Of a stretch of DNA of 64,000 bases, positions 34,035 to 45,283 are shown in pieces. The notes beneath the pieces were generated by a model that did no database searches, was not told the origin of the DNA, and worked only from the letters and a program-made list of their open reading frames with translations. The stretch is from Mermis nigrescens. Taxonomy: Eukaryota > Nematoda > Enoplea > Mermithida > Mermithidae. The DNA is taken from NCBI GenBank assembly GCA_036768485.1, contig JAVLUZ010000273.1:2625015-2689014 (forward strand), given 5' to 3'. Positions within the stretch are counted from its first letter, which is position 1. Each line of letters opens with the position of its first letter. The translations under genes were made by a program, and so were the position numbers.

Positions 34035-34764
34035 TTCGAGAGGGGGTAGTACTTTCCCTGAGTATAAAAACCACTCACAGCTATATAGCCTTTTATTAAG
34101 CTCAGAAAACTAGCACTGCTTTCTTTTTTTGCATAAAAACTTCAATTGTTTAGGACAAACAAAAATCGGCCAAAATCTGCCTATACTTTGTTAACACACA
34201 TGTTTAGAGATCGATCAAAAATCATTGTACAAACCTCAAAAATCTTTGTCCTGCATAAAAATAAAAACAGTGAAGCCTTTTTGGACTAGGAAAAATTTCA
34301 TGAGAATACAAAAATTCTATATAGTTCTTTTTCTATGTTTTAAAAAGGTTTATAGTCATTTTTCCGACTTCAAAAAGGACTAAATAGCTGTTTTGTAGTC
34401 GAAATATGTAGCCAGGCCGATATCTAGAATTCGGCCTAGGGGAGGGAGCCCAACATAAATTGGTCTGTATCTCGGAAAATTCTTTAGATAGCTCACAAAA
34501 GCGTATTTTTTCACATGCTTTCTATATTCATTAGGATTAAAACGAACTTTTTTGAAAATTATCGTTTCACCTAAGAAGCTATACAAAGGGGTCATTTTTT
34601 AGTCGCGCGTGGGCCAAAATGGTTGAAAATAGCATACATTTCGTGCTGAGCGCCCAAAACTTGAGATTTCACGTCAAAGACAATCGATTTTTTAATCTCT
34701 CCATGCATTACCTCACCTTACAATTTATTCTTCAGCCATGGGAGGGGAGGACGCGACCGCACAC
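34035..34764. other. Non-coding stretch, no gene recognised
   Basis: AT-rich, no supported gene. A fragment GCCGATATCTAGAATTCGGCC near 34413 resembles a degraded element end but was not resolved. Confidence 0.45.
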
Positions 34765-35036
34765 CATATGTGGGCAGCAAGAAAATTCTGGGGGAGGGGT
34801 GCAAGATTTTTCAAAGGTCAAAAGATGGCCTTAAAAATGGTGGTATGGCGTAAAAAACACAATTTTTCGACGTTTCTCATCAAGCATTATCCAGGGGCTT
34901 CAAAAATTGCGAGAAAAAACGAAAAAAATTTCAAAAATTGAATTCTGGGAGGGGGGTATTTTGATTTCTGGGGAGGGGGGTATTTTGGTTTCTCAAGGGG
35001 GGATGCATACCCCCAAACCTCCCACTCCCAGGTGTG
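34765..35036 (+). mobile_element. Family A MITE, copy A11
   Basis: Starts CATATGTGGGCAGCAAG, ends CTCCCAGGTGTG. Flanking 8-mers CCGCACAC and CCGCACCT share the first six bases. Confidence 0.8.
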
Positions 35037-36593
35037 CCGCACCTTAAATACAGCCTTGTATGCAGTTCTGTCTACAAGTTCAAAACGGCTATATATTTGA
35101 TAGAAAAGCTCGGATACGATTATTTTAAAGCAATTCGCTATGCAATCCTTTTTTACAAACCAGCAGGCAATCCAAAAAAATTGATTTAAACCCCTCCCTA
35201 AGAGTTTGACTTTGCACAACTGCAACTATGCTTGAAAACTAGCTTATAAAAAACAAACAAAATATAAATGTGTTAAAACCGTTTTCTCTATTGAATCTTT
35301 GTAGGACGTTTCAAAAGTAGAGAAAAATATTGGATGGATAGGATATTGTGATACGCTGCAGTGCGTCTACTGTTTTTATGCTTTTGAAAAATAAAGCATC
35401 ATCAGGAACGCTAAAAAAACAATGTTTCTGATGCCTGTCCACTATTTTTGAGTGCAAAAATGGTACTTTAAAACCCCTCCCCATGAATTCATATGCTGTG
35501 CAGTGCATGTCTGTGTAATGTGACAGCCTGTCCACCACCTTACTTAGTGAGCAAAATTTTACATGCACCAGTCTCCCAGATCTTTTGCTCTAACACAAGC
35601 GTGTGTGGTACTGACTGACTAGTACTCTTGCTCACTTCTGCGCAAGAATCGTTAAGAATATGATTCACTACAACATTAATCTCACGGATTGAACATTATA
35701 CGTAGTATACATTTTTCCTATAGATCCGTAGCTAACCGAGTGTTACCCCGCTGAAGGGTCTGCCATACAGGTACTGTCCGACGATTTTGAGCTCATGGAA
35801 CGCTTTCTGCATCATTTTTGAGATCAAAAGCAGTTAAAATATCAAAATTTTTCCAAATAATTTTATGTACTTTTTACTGTAAAAACGCTCAAAATCGATC
35901 AAGTTCTGTATTTTTTAGTGCTAAAAATGATATAATGCAGTCAAAATGGACTAAGAATGCTTTAAAAAAGAGGTATTACCATAAAAAACGTTTTATAGGC
36001 TGTTTTGACCATTTTGGTCGTTTAAACAGCCAAAGAAATCACAAAGCTTAAAATTACTGATTAGGATTTCTGAGATTCCCCCTTGCCCTGTCGAGCAGAC
36101 CCTGGCCTGGTGCACCTATTGTTAAAAAACAACTATATGTACTTGAAATTATACTGTCAGATGCAGGGGCGTATGCAGAATTTTATTTCTTTAGGGCCCA
36201 AAATCTTTGAAGTCATATATCACGAAAACCATTAAGGAAAGCACAAAAATAATGGCCTTTTTGAGCATTTCTTGACGAGAACTGTGCTACGGCGAAGAAA
36301 AAATTCAAAAGAAATGAAAATTTTTCCGTTCGATTTGAAACTTGGATATAAAAAATCAATCCATTGACCTATGTGAATGGCCAGTTTCTCAATACCAAGT
36401 TAAAGCTTTAGTCCAGAACATGTCTAAATTCATGTCTTTGCTTTGCATCATACATGGGGCATCAAGTTAAGTAATTTCGGACGGTATGGTGAGTCCGGAC
36501 AAATTTTTGATGTGAGACATTCATGGCCACAGATCACCAGTTATATACTGCCATGTCAGAGTGAATTTTTATCCTATGTCAACTAGGGGCGGA
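35037..36593. other. Degraded element fragments, no gene
   Basis: Near 35395-35515 a reversed K-like fragment ends GTGCAGTGCATGTCTGTG. Around 36170-36320 lies sequence (TTTGAAGTCATATATCACGA, then ACGGCGAAGAAAAAAT) that recurs at about 61720-61860, indicating another repeat family. No coding frame is supported. Confidence 0.45.
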
Positions 36594-36775
36594 TTTAGGA
36601 GGGGAGGGTGGCAGGGGAAGGCCGCCCCCATTGGCCAAAAATAATGCGCATAATTAAGGATTTTTGAGTGATTTTTAGCGATTTTCGGGTAAAAACGGCT
36701 AATCTTTCCGCCCTAGTCAGGATTCCGCCCCCTTAGGGGTACCGCCCCCTTAAGAAAATCCTGGATTCGCCAGTG
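36594..36775 (-). mobile_element. Family C MITE, copy C5
   Basis: Starts TAGGGGCGGATTTAGG and ends CTGGATTCGCCAGTG. Perfect 8-mers ATGTCAAC at 36586-36593 and 36776-36783. Confidence 0.88.
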
Positions 36776-36783
36776 ATGTCAAC

Positions 36784-38295
36784 AGCAACATTTTACAATT
36801 GATTTTGGATCAATAGAAGACTTAATCACTTTTAAGAGCTTCGATTATCGATTTTTTCAGCATTTGATCAGTGTAAGTGTTCATTACGGCTAGTATTTGC
36901 AAATGGTTAATCTGTACACATCGGCTATTTAAATAAGGTAGGATTTACTTGTTTAAAAAAGGTAATACGGATGTTCAGTGCAATATCGTTTTCCGCATTC
37001 TCAGACTGCTGTCATTATTAAGGCATGTTACCGCATTTGTTTACTGACTGATTTAATCAAATCATGCAAATAAAAAGTACGTACGGTACTAGCAAAGAGA
37101 AGTGCTCCGATGGAACAAAGAGGGCGAATTTGCTCGGAATTATGCATCCTTAGGGCATAAAAAGAGGGAACTAGGGAAACGATATCTATGTATGCCTGTG
37201 AAAAAATGTAAGAATTTGCTGAAAATTAGACTCCCAAAATGTGAAACGTTTAATTTTCGCCAAATCAGAGGGTAATTTTGCGCAGTTTCATAAGCAACTA
37301 CATTAAATAATTCACTCTTTTTGCGCTTACAAAGCGATTTGACATGGATTTGACATTCCGTTCAGATGTTTTACATATATACGAAAACCAAGTGGCGTAA
37401 GCATCAAACATCCAGGAACCGTTGTAAATAGTCAAAACGGTACAAGTATCAAGAAAGATCACCAGCATCACGGAAATTTTAGGGCTGTTGAGAACCAGAT
37501 CACATAATGGAGATAAACAATGTGCTTAACCTGAAAGCTATCTTTGGATCAAACTCGTATTTAGACTTTTTAGTACAGCCATTTACTAAAACACTGCCAA
37601 TTTGGCTTATTGTGGTCTTCCTATGATTCTCTTAAACCAGGACTTTGTGATATACTGGAGAGTCCTTCACATTAGCCAGGAAGAACCATTTTCAAGTGTT
37701 TGTTGCTTGCTTTTTATAATCATTTTTGAGTAAATCTTCTACCATTTACTTTTTCAGAATGTTCCTGTGGTGCTAACAATTGTACTCTTTGTCATACTAC
37801 TATGATTTGTAGTTTACTTGGACTTCATACTGACTTGACTCTACCTGATATTTAGTACAATTATATCGGCATATTTCTTCAAAATTGAAATAAGTCCCAA
37901 ATTGCGCATTAAAAAAATATTTCCCTTTCAGATGGACGAAGACTTTAGTTAATGAAACATATTTGCTGTCCGAAATTACTCAACCAAGACAGGTTATTTT
38001 GAACCGGGAGTTTTTGCTTAAGAAAACAGGGACACGTCGGAGATGTATCGTTGCTGATTTGTAGAGCCCAAGTTGCGACCAGAGTTTTAGAACATATTTG
38101 ACAATTTCTATCCCAACCATTCCAAATTAATTACAAACTTCGAAAATGTCCGAAATCACCCCACTTGATATATTAAAAATTGAAATCGCGCAATAACCTT
38201 GAAGTGGGTCTAGAGTCCAAACCATGCGTTAGAATCACAAAAAGATTTTCTATAAGCCCAACGAAATTTCTTTTTTATAGTGTGATGCAAGCAGG
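36784..38295. other. Non-coding stretch, no gene recognised
   Basis: AT-rich; I see no supported gene and no clear repeat structure on either strand. Confidence 0.45.
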
Positions 38296-38482
38296 CAGTG
38301 GCGGATCCAGGATTTCTTAAGAGGGGCGGTACCCCTAAGGGGGGGGGCGGAACCTTGACTTGGGCGGAAAAATTAGCCGTTTTAACCCAAAAATTGCTAA
38401 AAATAGCCCAAAAATCCTTAATTTTATGCACTATTTTGGGCCGATGGGAGGCGGCCGCCCCCGCCTTCTAAATCCGCCCCTG
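38296..38482 (+). mobile_element. Family C MITE, copy C6
   Basis: Starts CAGTGGCGGATCCAGGATTT, ends CTAAATCCGCCCCTG. Flanking 8-mers CAAGCAGG and CAAACAGG differ at one base. Confidence 0.87.
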
Positions 38483-38490
38483 CAAACAGG

Positions 38491-39197
38491 TCAAAAAATA
38501 AAATCAAAGTTTTACAAAAATTTTCTCGATTTTTTTTAGATTTAATCTGTGAAAAGGATGTTATGACACCAATGTTAATAGCACTGTGTAGAGAATTCAT
38601 TTTTCTACAAAGTAAAAGTATTTTTGTACAAAACGAATACCAAAGAAATTCAGAAACCATTAATTTTCGCAATTAATCCCAACCCACATAGCCCAGGAAC
38701 CTTTTTATGCATTTGTACTTTACAATTTTTACTTGGGTACCAAGTTCTACCATTGTGCAAGATTTCATTAATTTCTGAGAAATTCAATTGGGACTGCCCC
38801 TGTACTAAGCGTGCAAATATTCACGACCGTCACTCTTAAAAAAATCGTTCTGGCACATATGTTCATGCTTTTAAAATATTAAATGTGCAGCTTATTTTGA
38901 TAGTAGATCAAAAGTAAAATAAATAGAGATTATTCAAACCAACAGAAGGCAAACAGACAGTGCAAGAAGGGACATATGAGGTTCTGATAAGAGCCAAACG
39001 CCACCTTTTAAAAGTTTTTGTCGTTTTTGCATTAAGTTGACAACTATCCTTTGCGTAAGCACTCAGTTTGCTATTAGCAAGAGTTTATTTGTACAAGTGC
39101 ATGGCCGCAGTTTCCCGGGGTTTTCAAATGCCCTTATTTCATTGGTGACATGTTCAAAATGCAGTATTCAGTGCATTTGCGAATAAAACATCATCAG
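38491..39197. other. Non-coding stretch, no gene recognised
   Basis: No supported gene; short frames at 38424-38672 and 38624-38839 lack motifs. Confidence 0.45.
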
Positions 39198-39364
39198 CAG
39201 GGTTGCCAAGCGCTCATGTCAAAAACCCTAATTTTAACCTTAAACTGCCTGAAAAGGCCCAACCAATGTTTAAGTGTAGGCGCTAAAAAACCTCAATTGC
39301 TAAAACATGTCTCCTACAGCCTCAGAAAACACCCTGGGGGACAACCACCAATTTGGCAACCCTG
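39198..39364. mobile_element. Element O, short hAT-like MITE
   Basis: Inverted ends CAGGGTTGCCAA and TTGGCAACCCTG bracket 167 bp. Flanking 8-mers ATCATCAG and ATACTCAG match at six positions. The CAGGGTTGCC end type is common among hAT elements. Confidence 0.75.
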
Positions 39365-39768
39365 ATACTCAGCAAAATAAAAAATTACTTTTTTCTGTGT
39401 GAGTCTTCACTACTAACCTTCACCTATCCACTTGGTTAGACATTTTAACAAGGGTTCATTCTGTACTAATCAATTAAGAGCAAAGATGGTTTGGATGTAT
39501 TTCTCTAAAGATTGTATTTGATGTGCCTGATCCTTAGTTCCTCGTCAGTCTTAGTCAGTACAGAAAGAGAAGCCACAATTGATTATGTGGCTTAGGGCAT
39601 ACATGTGTGCACAGATGACTGAGCTTATATTTAAGTCCCTTGTGTTCCTGTGACAAATGCACTACAAAATCTTGATGAAGCATTCTTAAATATCATGATG
39701 AACCAAATTGGCTTTTATGCTATGCACTTCAATACCCATCAAATGTTTTCTGTTTTTGAGATTAGGAA

Positions 39769-41255
39769 CAGGGTGGATTTAAGGAGGTCAGGGGGGATGC
39801 GCCCGTTCCCATTAGTCAAATATATTCGGAGAGATAAAGAATGGATATGTAATTTGCAATGATTTTTGACCATCAGTGACCATGATTTCTCAGATTTTTC
39901 CAGCACTGCACGTTGTATTTAGGGTGCCCAGATACTTTTGGTCCAAAATCAGGACAGGACGTTTGAAAAAAGTAGCACTTTTCAGAATAATGTTTATTAC
40001 AATAAAGCATCAAATTCCCACGTATTCGTGTTTACTGTTAGACGATATCTGATCTGATTCAGCACATTTTCGTCACCCAAAATCTTTTTATACATTTCAC
40101 AATACGATGAAGAATCATTTTAATTTGAAGCAAGCATTTCACGGTTTCAACATTCAATCGATTTCGATCGTCTGTTCACTGCTTTTTGCACAAGGAAAAT
40201 ACTCGTTCCACAGCCGCGTTTGATGTGGGAATCGAAAAAAATTACGCTAATTACAGTTTTCAATTCAACAAATTTCTTGGTTTGAAACAAAGTGGACCAT
40301 TTTTTATCACTCATTATTAGAAGCTTCTTCTGATGAATTCAATAATTTGCCGATTGATAAAAAAGGTCTACTTTGTTTCAAACCAAAGATTTGTTGATTT
40401 GAAAACTCTGGTTAGCGTAATTTTTCTGATTCCTACATCAAACGCGGCTGTGGAACGAGTTATTTCCTTGTGCAAAAAGCAGTGAACAGACGATCAAAAT
40501 CGATTTTGTTTCATCAAACAATGAATCTTTCATATTTAATTTCTGACCAGTGCAGATGATAGTGCGGTTTAAATTTCATTTGATTTGATCAGCTTTAATG
40601 AAAAGTAGCAATCTTATGAATAGTAAGTAACTGAGCGCAACATACTTTATTTAACGTTCAGCATGATTATCCTAAAATTTTAAAAAATTTCGGGACAAAT
40701 CAGGACGGGAACCCGAATTTCAGGACAAAATCAGGACATTTTTAGAATCAGGACGAGCTTCTAAAAATCAGTACAATCCTGATAAAATCAGTACATCTGG
40801 GCACCCTAGTTGTATTTACTAATTGATGCCACTTTTTACTTCCTTGGCAACCTGGAAGCCATTTTTTGCTCATAGAGCAGGTTTCAAAACGATTTCAGCA
40901 ACAGAAACAACTATTCTAGCACTGCTTTCTTATATTTTTAATCAAAAATTTTCAACGTTTTGCGCCAAAACAGGACATCATGTGGTAAACCATGAATTTC
41001 ACAATTTTTCCAGTGCTTTGCGCTACATTTTCCTCAAAGTATAAGAAATGTGATGTTTTTTTGTATAATATTGTCTGGAATTTCAAATTTTTTGAAGAAA
41101 GATTGCATTAAGAGTGATTTTAAGTAAAAGTGTACAATATAAAATGACAAAAAGTGTGATATCGCATGTAAATCACAAAATTCCATCATATTTTCGACTG
41201 TTTTAGGAAAAGCTAGGATACTGCCACCCTTTAAAAAATCCTGGATTCGCCACTG
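39769..41255 (+). mobile_element. Family F element, copy F2, split by Q
   Basis: Starts CAGGGTGGATTTAAGG and ends CTGGATTCGCCACTG. Flanking 8-mers ATTAGGAA and ATGAGGAA differ at one base. Removing Q (39920-40808) leaves about 590 bp colinear with F1 and F3. Confidence 0.8.
39920..40808. mobile_element. Element Q, fold-back hAT derivative inside F2
   Basis: Ends TAGGGTGCCCAGATAC and GTACATCTGGGCACCCTA are inverted, with perfect 8-mers GTTGTATT at 39912-39919 and 40809-40816. The interior is a palindrome: a segment encoding SNAAVERVISLCKKQ, the dimerisation motif at the C-terminus of hAT transposases, reads forward at about 40435-40490 and in reverse at about 40175-40235. Both copies are broken remnants. 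Confidence 0.82.
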
Positions 41256-41403
41256 ATGAGGAATGTATTTTTTATGCCCACAACTTCAGGGGTTTATACC
41301 ACGATTAAAGGAAACAAACTGACTCTAGTGGGATTGATCCTAAAACCCCTTGCACTATAGATGAATGAACTATCCAATTGGCAAATGAATCAATAAGTTC
41401 AAA

Positions 41404-41880
41404 CATGGCGGGTCTAGGATTCTCCTCATGGGATCGGTATCATGCATGTAACAGGAAGATGGAGGGATCCCCACCCAAAATTGACCACATCCCATCACCA
41501 TTCCAAGAGACAGAAAATTTTTGACCCCTTGGATACTCATTAGTGACATTTATTGATTCTCTTGGCGCTCTTAATAACTTTAACTAACATCAGAAGAGTA
41601 GCTTTTGGACAGAACACACATTTTGTATGTCTAACAATGATTTCTTGAGTACTTTTTGGAAATTTAAGCCAATTCCTGCATTACTTTTGTGAGTTTTATC
41701 GAAAAGCCTTGAAAAATTCTGATGGTTTTTTCTTTTTTGCAGCACAAATAATTCTACCTATCACAGGACAGCAAAAACCAGTATTTACGCATAATATACC
41801 AATTTTTGTGCAACATTTAACACTTCAACAAAAATTTTGGGTTCCACCTCCCCTGTCATGAAGTCCTGGATCCGCCACTG
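41404..41880 (+). mobile_element. Possible C/F-related element
   Basis: Left CATGGCGGGTCTAGGATT and right AAGTCCTGGATCCGCCACTG resemble C-family ends. No matching flanking 8-mer was found and the interior is unfamiliar. Confidence 0.4.
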
Positions 41881-42229
41881 ATATTACAGAACCAGAAAAA
41901 ATATTTTGGGGGAGAAATGCTCAATAAATCTCTGACCAACCCCAATACACTCATGAATTTAATCAAAACTAAAAATGAAGAAAACTAACAAAGTATGATG
42001 TTTCATGTGAAGCATCGGAAATTTAAGCGATTCTTTGCTAGGAAACCAGAAGAAAGTACAAAAAAATTGTTTCCAGATTCAGTTCAGGGGTACTAGTACT
42101 CCCTATCTGTTTTGATATGGGCCTTTTATGACTTTGCATCAAACTTAGGTAATACCCAGGCCTGCATTCTGGGTTTCCATTGGGGGAGCATGGCCAAAAT
42201 ATTTTTAAACATACAGTACTCACCTGCAA

Positions 42230-43320
42230 ATTTGCATGATTAATCAAATGAGAAGTTTGCTAAGGCCACGATTTAGCAAAGCTTAGCAAATGTAACGCTA
42301 GCAAATGCTAAGCGGACCTCAACAAAGATTAAGCAGACTGAAGCGGACTGCAAAAAAGTGTACGCGGACCTCAGCAAAGCTAAAGCGGACTATAGCGGAC
42401 TGCAATTAAGCGTATATGGACCTCAGCAAAGCTTAAGCGGACTGCAGTGGACCACAATAAAGTGTATGTGGACTGTAATAAAGCGCATGCGGATTGCAGT
42501 CAAGCTTAATAAACTTATTAACAATGTACTGTAATCGTGTTTTTTTCAGGCCAATTGTTGCGTACAAAAAATCAATAAATATGGAATGAATCAAGTGGAC
42601 CAGGAATGCTCAAGCAAAAGTAAGGCGTCTTGTATTAATTCATGGTTCAGTAAAGAACTTCGAAGAAGACAAACCTTTTATAGAACTTTGATAGTGACTA
42701 TAATTAATGCATGCACCTACATGATTTATGCTCATCTTTATTGGCGATAGCATGACCTTGCATTCATCTGTTTAGCAACCCAAAGACGTTTTTCTATATG
42801 CACTTTCAAAACGTTCTTGCTAGAAAAAGATCTTTGAGTTGACTTGTTTTTAAATAAAATAATTTGGAAATCCAGAAAGGTCTTTAATTGCAAGAAATGG
42901 AATAAGGCAAAGCTTTTTTGCAAGCATAAATCGATAAAATCAAAGCTCGCGCTTATGCTTAAATCGAAGATTTTTAATCTGAAATTTAATTTTTTTATTT
43001 TCAACCAAACTGTACAGGTATAAATAAAGCATCACAATTGCGATTTAAATTCTAAAATCAGTTAAGCGATATTTTTTCAATTTATAACTCTGGTTCGAAT
43101 GAAGGAGCTCTTTTCTGACATTTAGTCCTAGGTCAATCTTATGATCCCTCAAAAAATGTTTTAAATTTGAAAGCTTCAATTTTAAAATTTAATGACAATT
43201 TTAAATATAAAAAATTGTTTTTGCACGGTATATCATATTTTAAAAAATGTAATAACTTTGAAATTTGTATTAAAATTTTAATTTTAAATGCCTTTTAAAA
43301 TAGTAACAATTTTTTAAATG
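42230..43320 (-). repeat. Repeat I, uninterrupted arm
   Basis: This region reappears inverted, in pieces, at about 45475-46047, 57649-57786 and 60094-60475. Shared landmarks include CATGATTAATCAAATGAGAAG, a run of AAGCGGAC-type short repeats (42310-42500), GGACCAGGAATGCTCAAGC, and CGCTTATGCTTAAATCGA. It is the empty-site reference for insertions E1 and H. It may be one arm of a very large inverted-repeat element, or a second copy in opposite orientation. Confidence 0.75.
42310..42500. repeat. Short degenerate tandem repeat, AAGCGGACT units
   Basis: About eight imperfect units of the type CAGCAAAGCTTAAGCGGACT recur at 20-35 bp steps. The inverted equivalent lies at about 60205-60400 (AGTCCGCTTAAGCTTTGCTG). 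Confidence 0.6.
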
Positions 43321-43344
43321 AAGATGAAAACAACTGTGTAGGTA

Positions 43345-43513
43345 TAGTCAGTTTTACTCGAGTTTGGTCATAAATTTTAAAACTATTTTCGGCAATAAGC
43401 TGGCAGATTGCGATTATAGCATTGATCTGATCTGATATATAATTATCGTGACCCTCGGCTTGGTGTCGATTAAGATTATTAGAATTTATGCACAAAGTTA
43501 GTGAAACAGACTA
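43345..43513. mobile_element. Family M MITE, copy M2
   Basis: Starts TAGTCAGTTTTACTCG and ends GTGAAACAGACTA. It shares GGCAGATTGCGATTATAGCA and ATATAATTATCGTGACC with M1. Ends are more diverged than in M1. Confidence 0.6.
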
Positions 43514-44667
43514 GGTACCTACATGGTTTACGATACTGACATGCAATGTATAGATAATTAATGAGCACAGCTTTTTTTGCACTTGAAGTTATATGTAATT
43601 TGGCACTTTATTGTATGTATACGACGCTAAAAGCAGCATGTAGGGAGCGCACATTATGCTATATATCATTCCCAGTCCTTAAAGTCGTTCGTGCCTAACA
43701 ATGAGGTTGAAGTTGGCTGGGATGATGGAAATCTATCCTACTGTTGTCCACGTAATCAAGGACGAGGTCAACATCACAAACCTACATACATACATATGTA
43801 GGAGTATATGTACGCACTCCATGCGGGAGTGTGTTACTCGTACTATGTATATGTATGCACTCCGTGCAGGCAGGTCCATAATAAGGTATAAATCGTTTCA
43901 TCCTGAGTGGAGAAAAAATCTGTTTTTCTTCCTCATAACAAAGTATGGCGGCAGGGCCTAAAGGTATAGTCTACAAAATGGAGTTCCGGAATGAAATTAG
44001 GAAATTTTACTTAGGTAGCCAATTTTAATTAATTGACTGAAATAGAGAAAGGATGGGTGTACAATATGCGAGATAATCAAAAACAAAGATGGAAAAATCA
44101 AATTTTTATTTCATTTGTCTCATGAACCAGGCGAGTTAAATTGAAATAAAAGAAAGTCAGCACTCAAGAAAGTGTAGGCTGAAAATTTTTTGATATACGT
44201 AGGTGCTTGATTTTCGGTTTTTTGACAAATGTCCTTAATTTAAAGACAACTTTAGAACAAATATGTCTTTAGTCTTTACAGAATAATTATGTTGATTTTT
44301 TTACAATCAAATTCAATTAACAAACCATTTTCACTGTTTTAACATTTGTTTTGATTGTTTACTGGTTTGCTTTATGATTTTTGGAGTCTTATCAATTAGT
44401 AAAAATTGTTCAATTAAACACATTATCGTCGACATGGTTGCATTAAATGAATGAGAACATCGGCTAATTGGCTTGACTACAAATACAAATGCCCCTTAGT
44501 TAGTTTGGGTTCCTAGATAATATTGGTGCGGTTCTTGCCTTTCATATGAAAACTTTAACCTGCGCGCAAATCTGACTAACTTTTTGTTATGTCCGTTTGA
44601 CCATCAGTATAGCATCTTGCCTTAAATAAATATTACCTACACATGCCACGACGACATGTCCAATGAC
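43514..44667. other. Non-coding stretch, no gene recognised
   Basis: No supported gene. The plus-strand frame 43701-43961 has no recognisable domain and includes repeated GTATATGTATG/CACTCC strings. Confidence 0.45.
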
Positions 44668-45283
44668 CCCTATCGTATGCATCCCCCAGAAACCAAAATA
44701 CCCCCTACCCCAGAATTTAATTTTTAAAAATTTTTTCTCTTTTTTCCACAATTTTTCTGTGGCCAATGGATAGTGCTAGATGAGAAACGTGTTTTTTTTG
44801 CCATAGCACGCACCATGACTGGACGTGGGGGGTAGGGAAGGGGGTATGCACTCCCCAAAACCAAAATACCCTCCAAAATTCAATTTTTGAATTTTTTTTG
44901 TTCTCGCTATTGAGTGATGCCAATGGATAGTGCTTGATGAGAAACGTTAAAAAATAATGTTTTTTTCGCCATACCTTGCACCCCCAGTTTCTTTGACCTT
45001 TGAAAAAATTTTGCACCCCCGAGAACTTTGATGCTGCCCATACCTGGGCGTGGAGAGGGTTTGGGGTATGCACCCCCTGAGAAACCAAAATACCTCCCCC
45101 AAATTCAATTTTTAATTTTTTTGTCTTTTTCACAAGTTATTGATGCCAATGGATAGTGCTCAATGAGAAACGTTGAAAAATTGCGTTTTTTCGCCATACT
45201 ACCATTTTTAAGGCCATTTTTTTACCTTTGAAAAAATCTTGCACCCCTCGCCCATCCCAAAACTTTAGTGGCGCCCACCTATG
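44668..45283 (-). mobile_element. Three family A MITEs in tandem (A12-A14)
   Basis: Three reverse-oriented copies follow head to tail: about 44668-44805 (truncated), 44814-45040 and 45039-45283. Each has the TATGCA-C-run start and GCCAATGGATAGTGCT core. Starts CATGACTGGACGTGGGG and CATACCTGGGCGTGGAG are visible. The join between the last two overlaps at CTGCCCATAC, so one inserted in or at the terminus of the other. Confidence 0.75.

Noticed and set aside
34738..34941. 67-residue frame GGEDATAHHMWAARK...
   Set aside because: It begins in the flank and runs into A11; a MITE-derived artefact.
44717..45133. 138-residue minus-strand frame
   Set aside because: It crosses two element junctions in the A12-A14 cluster.
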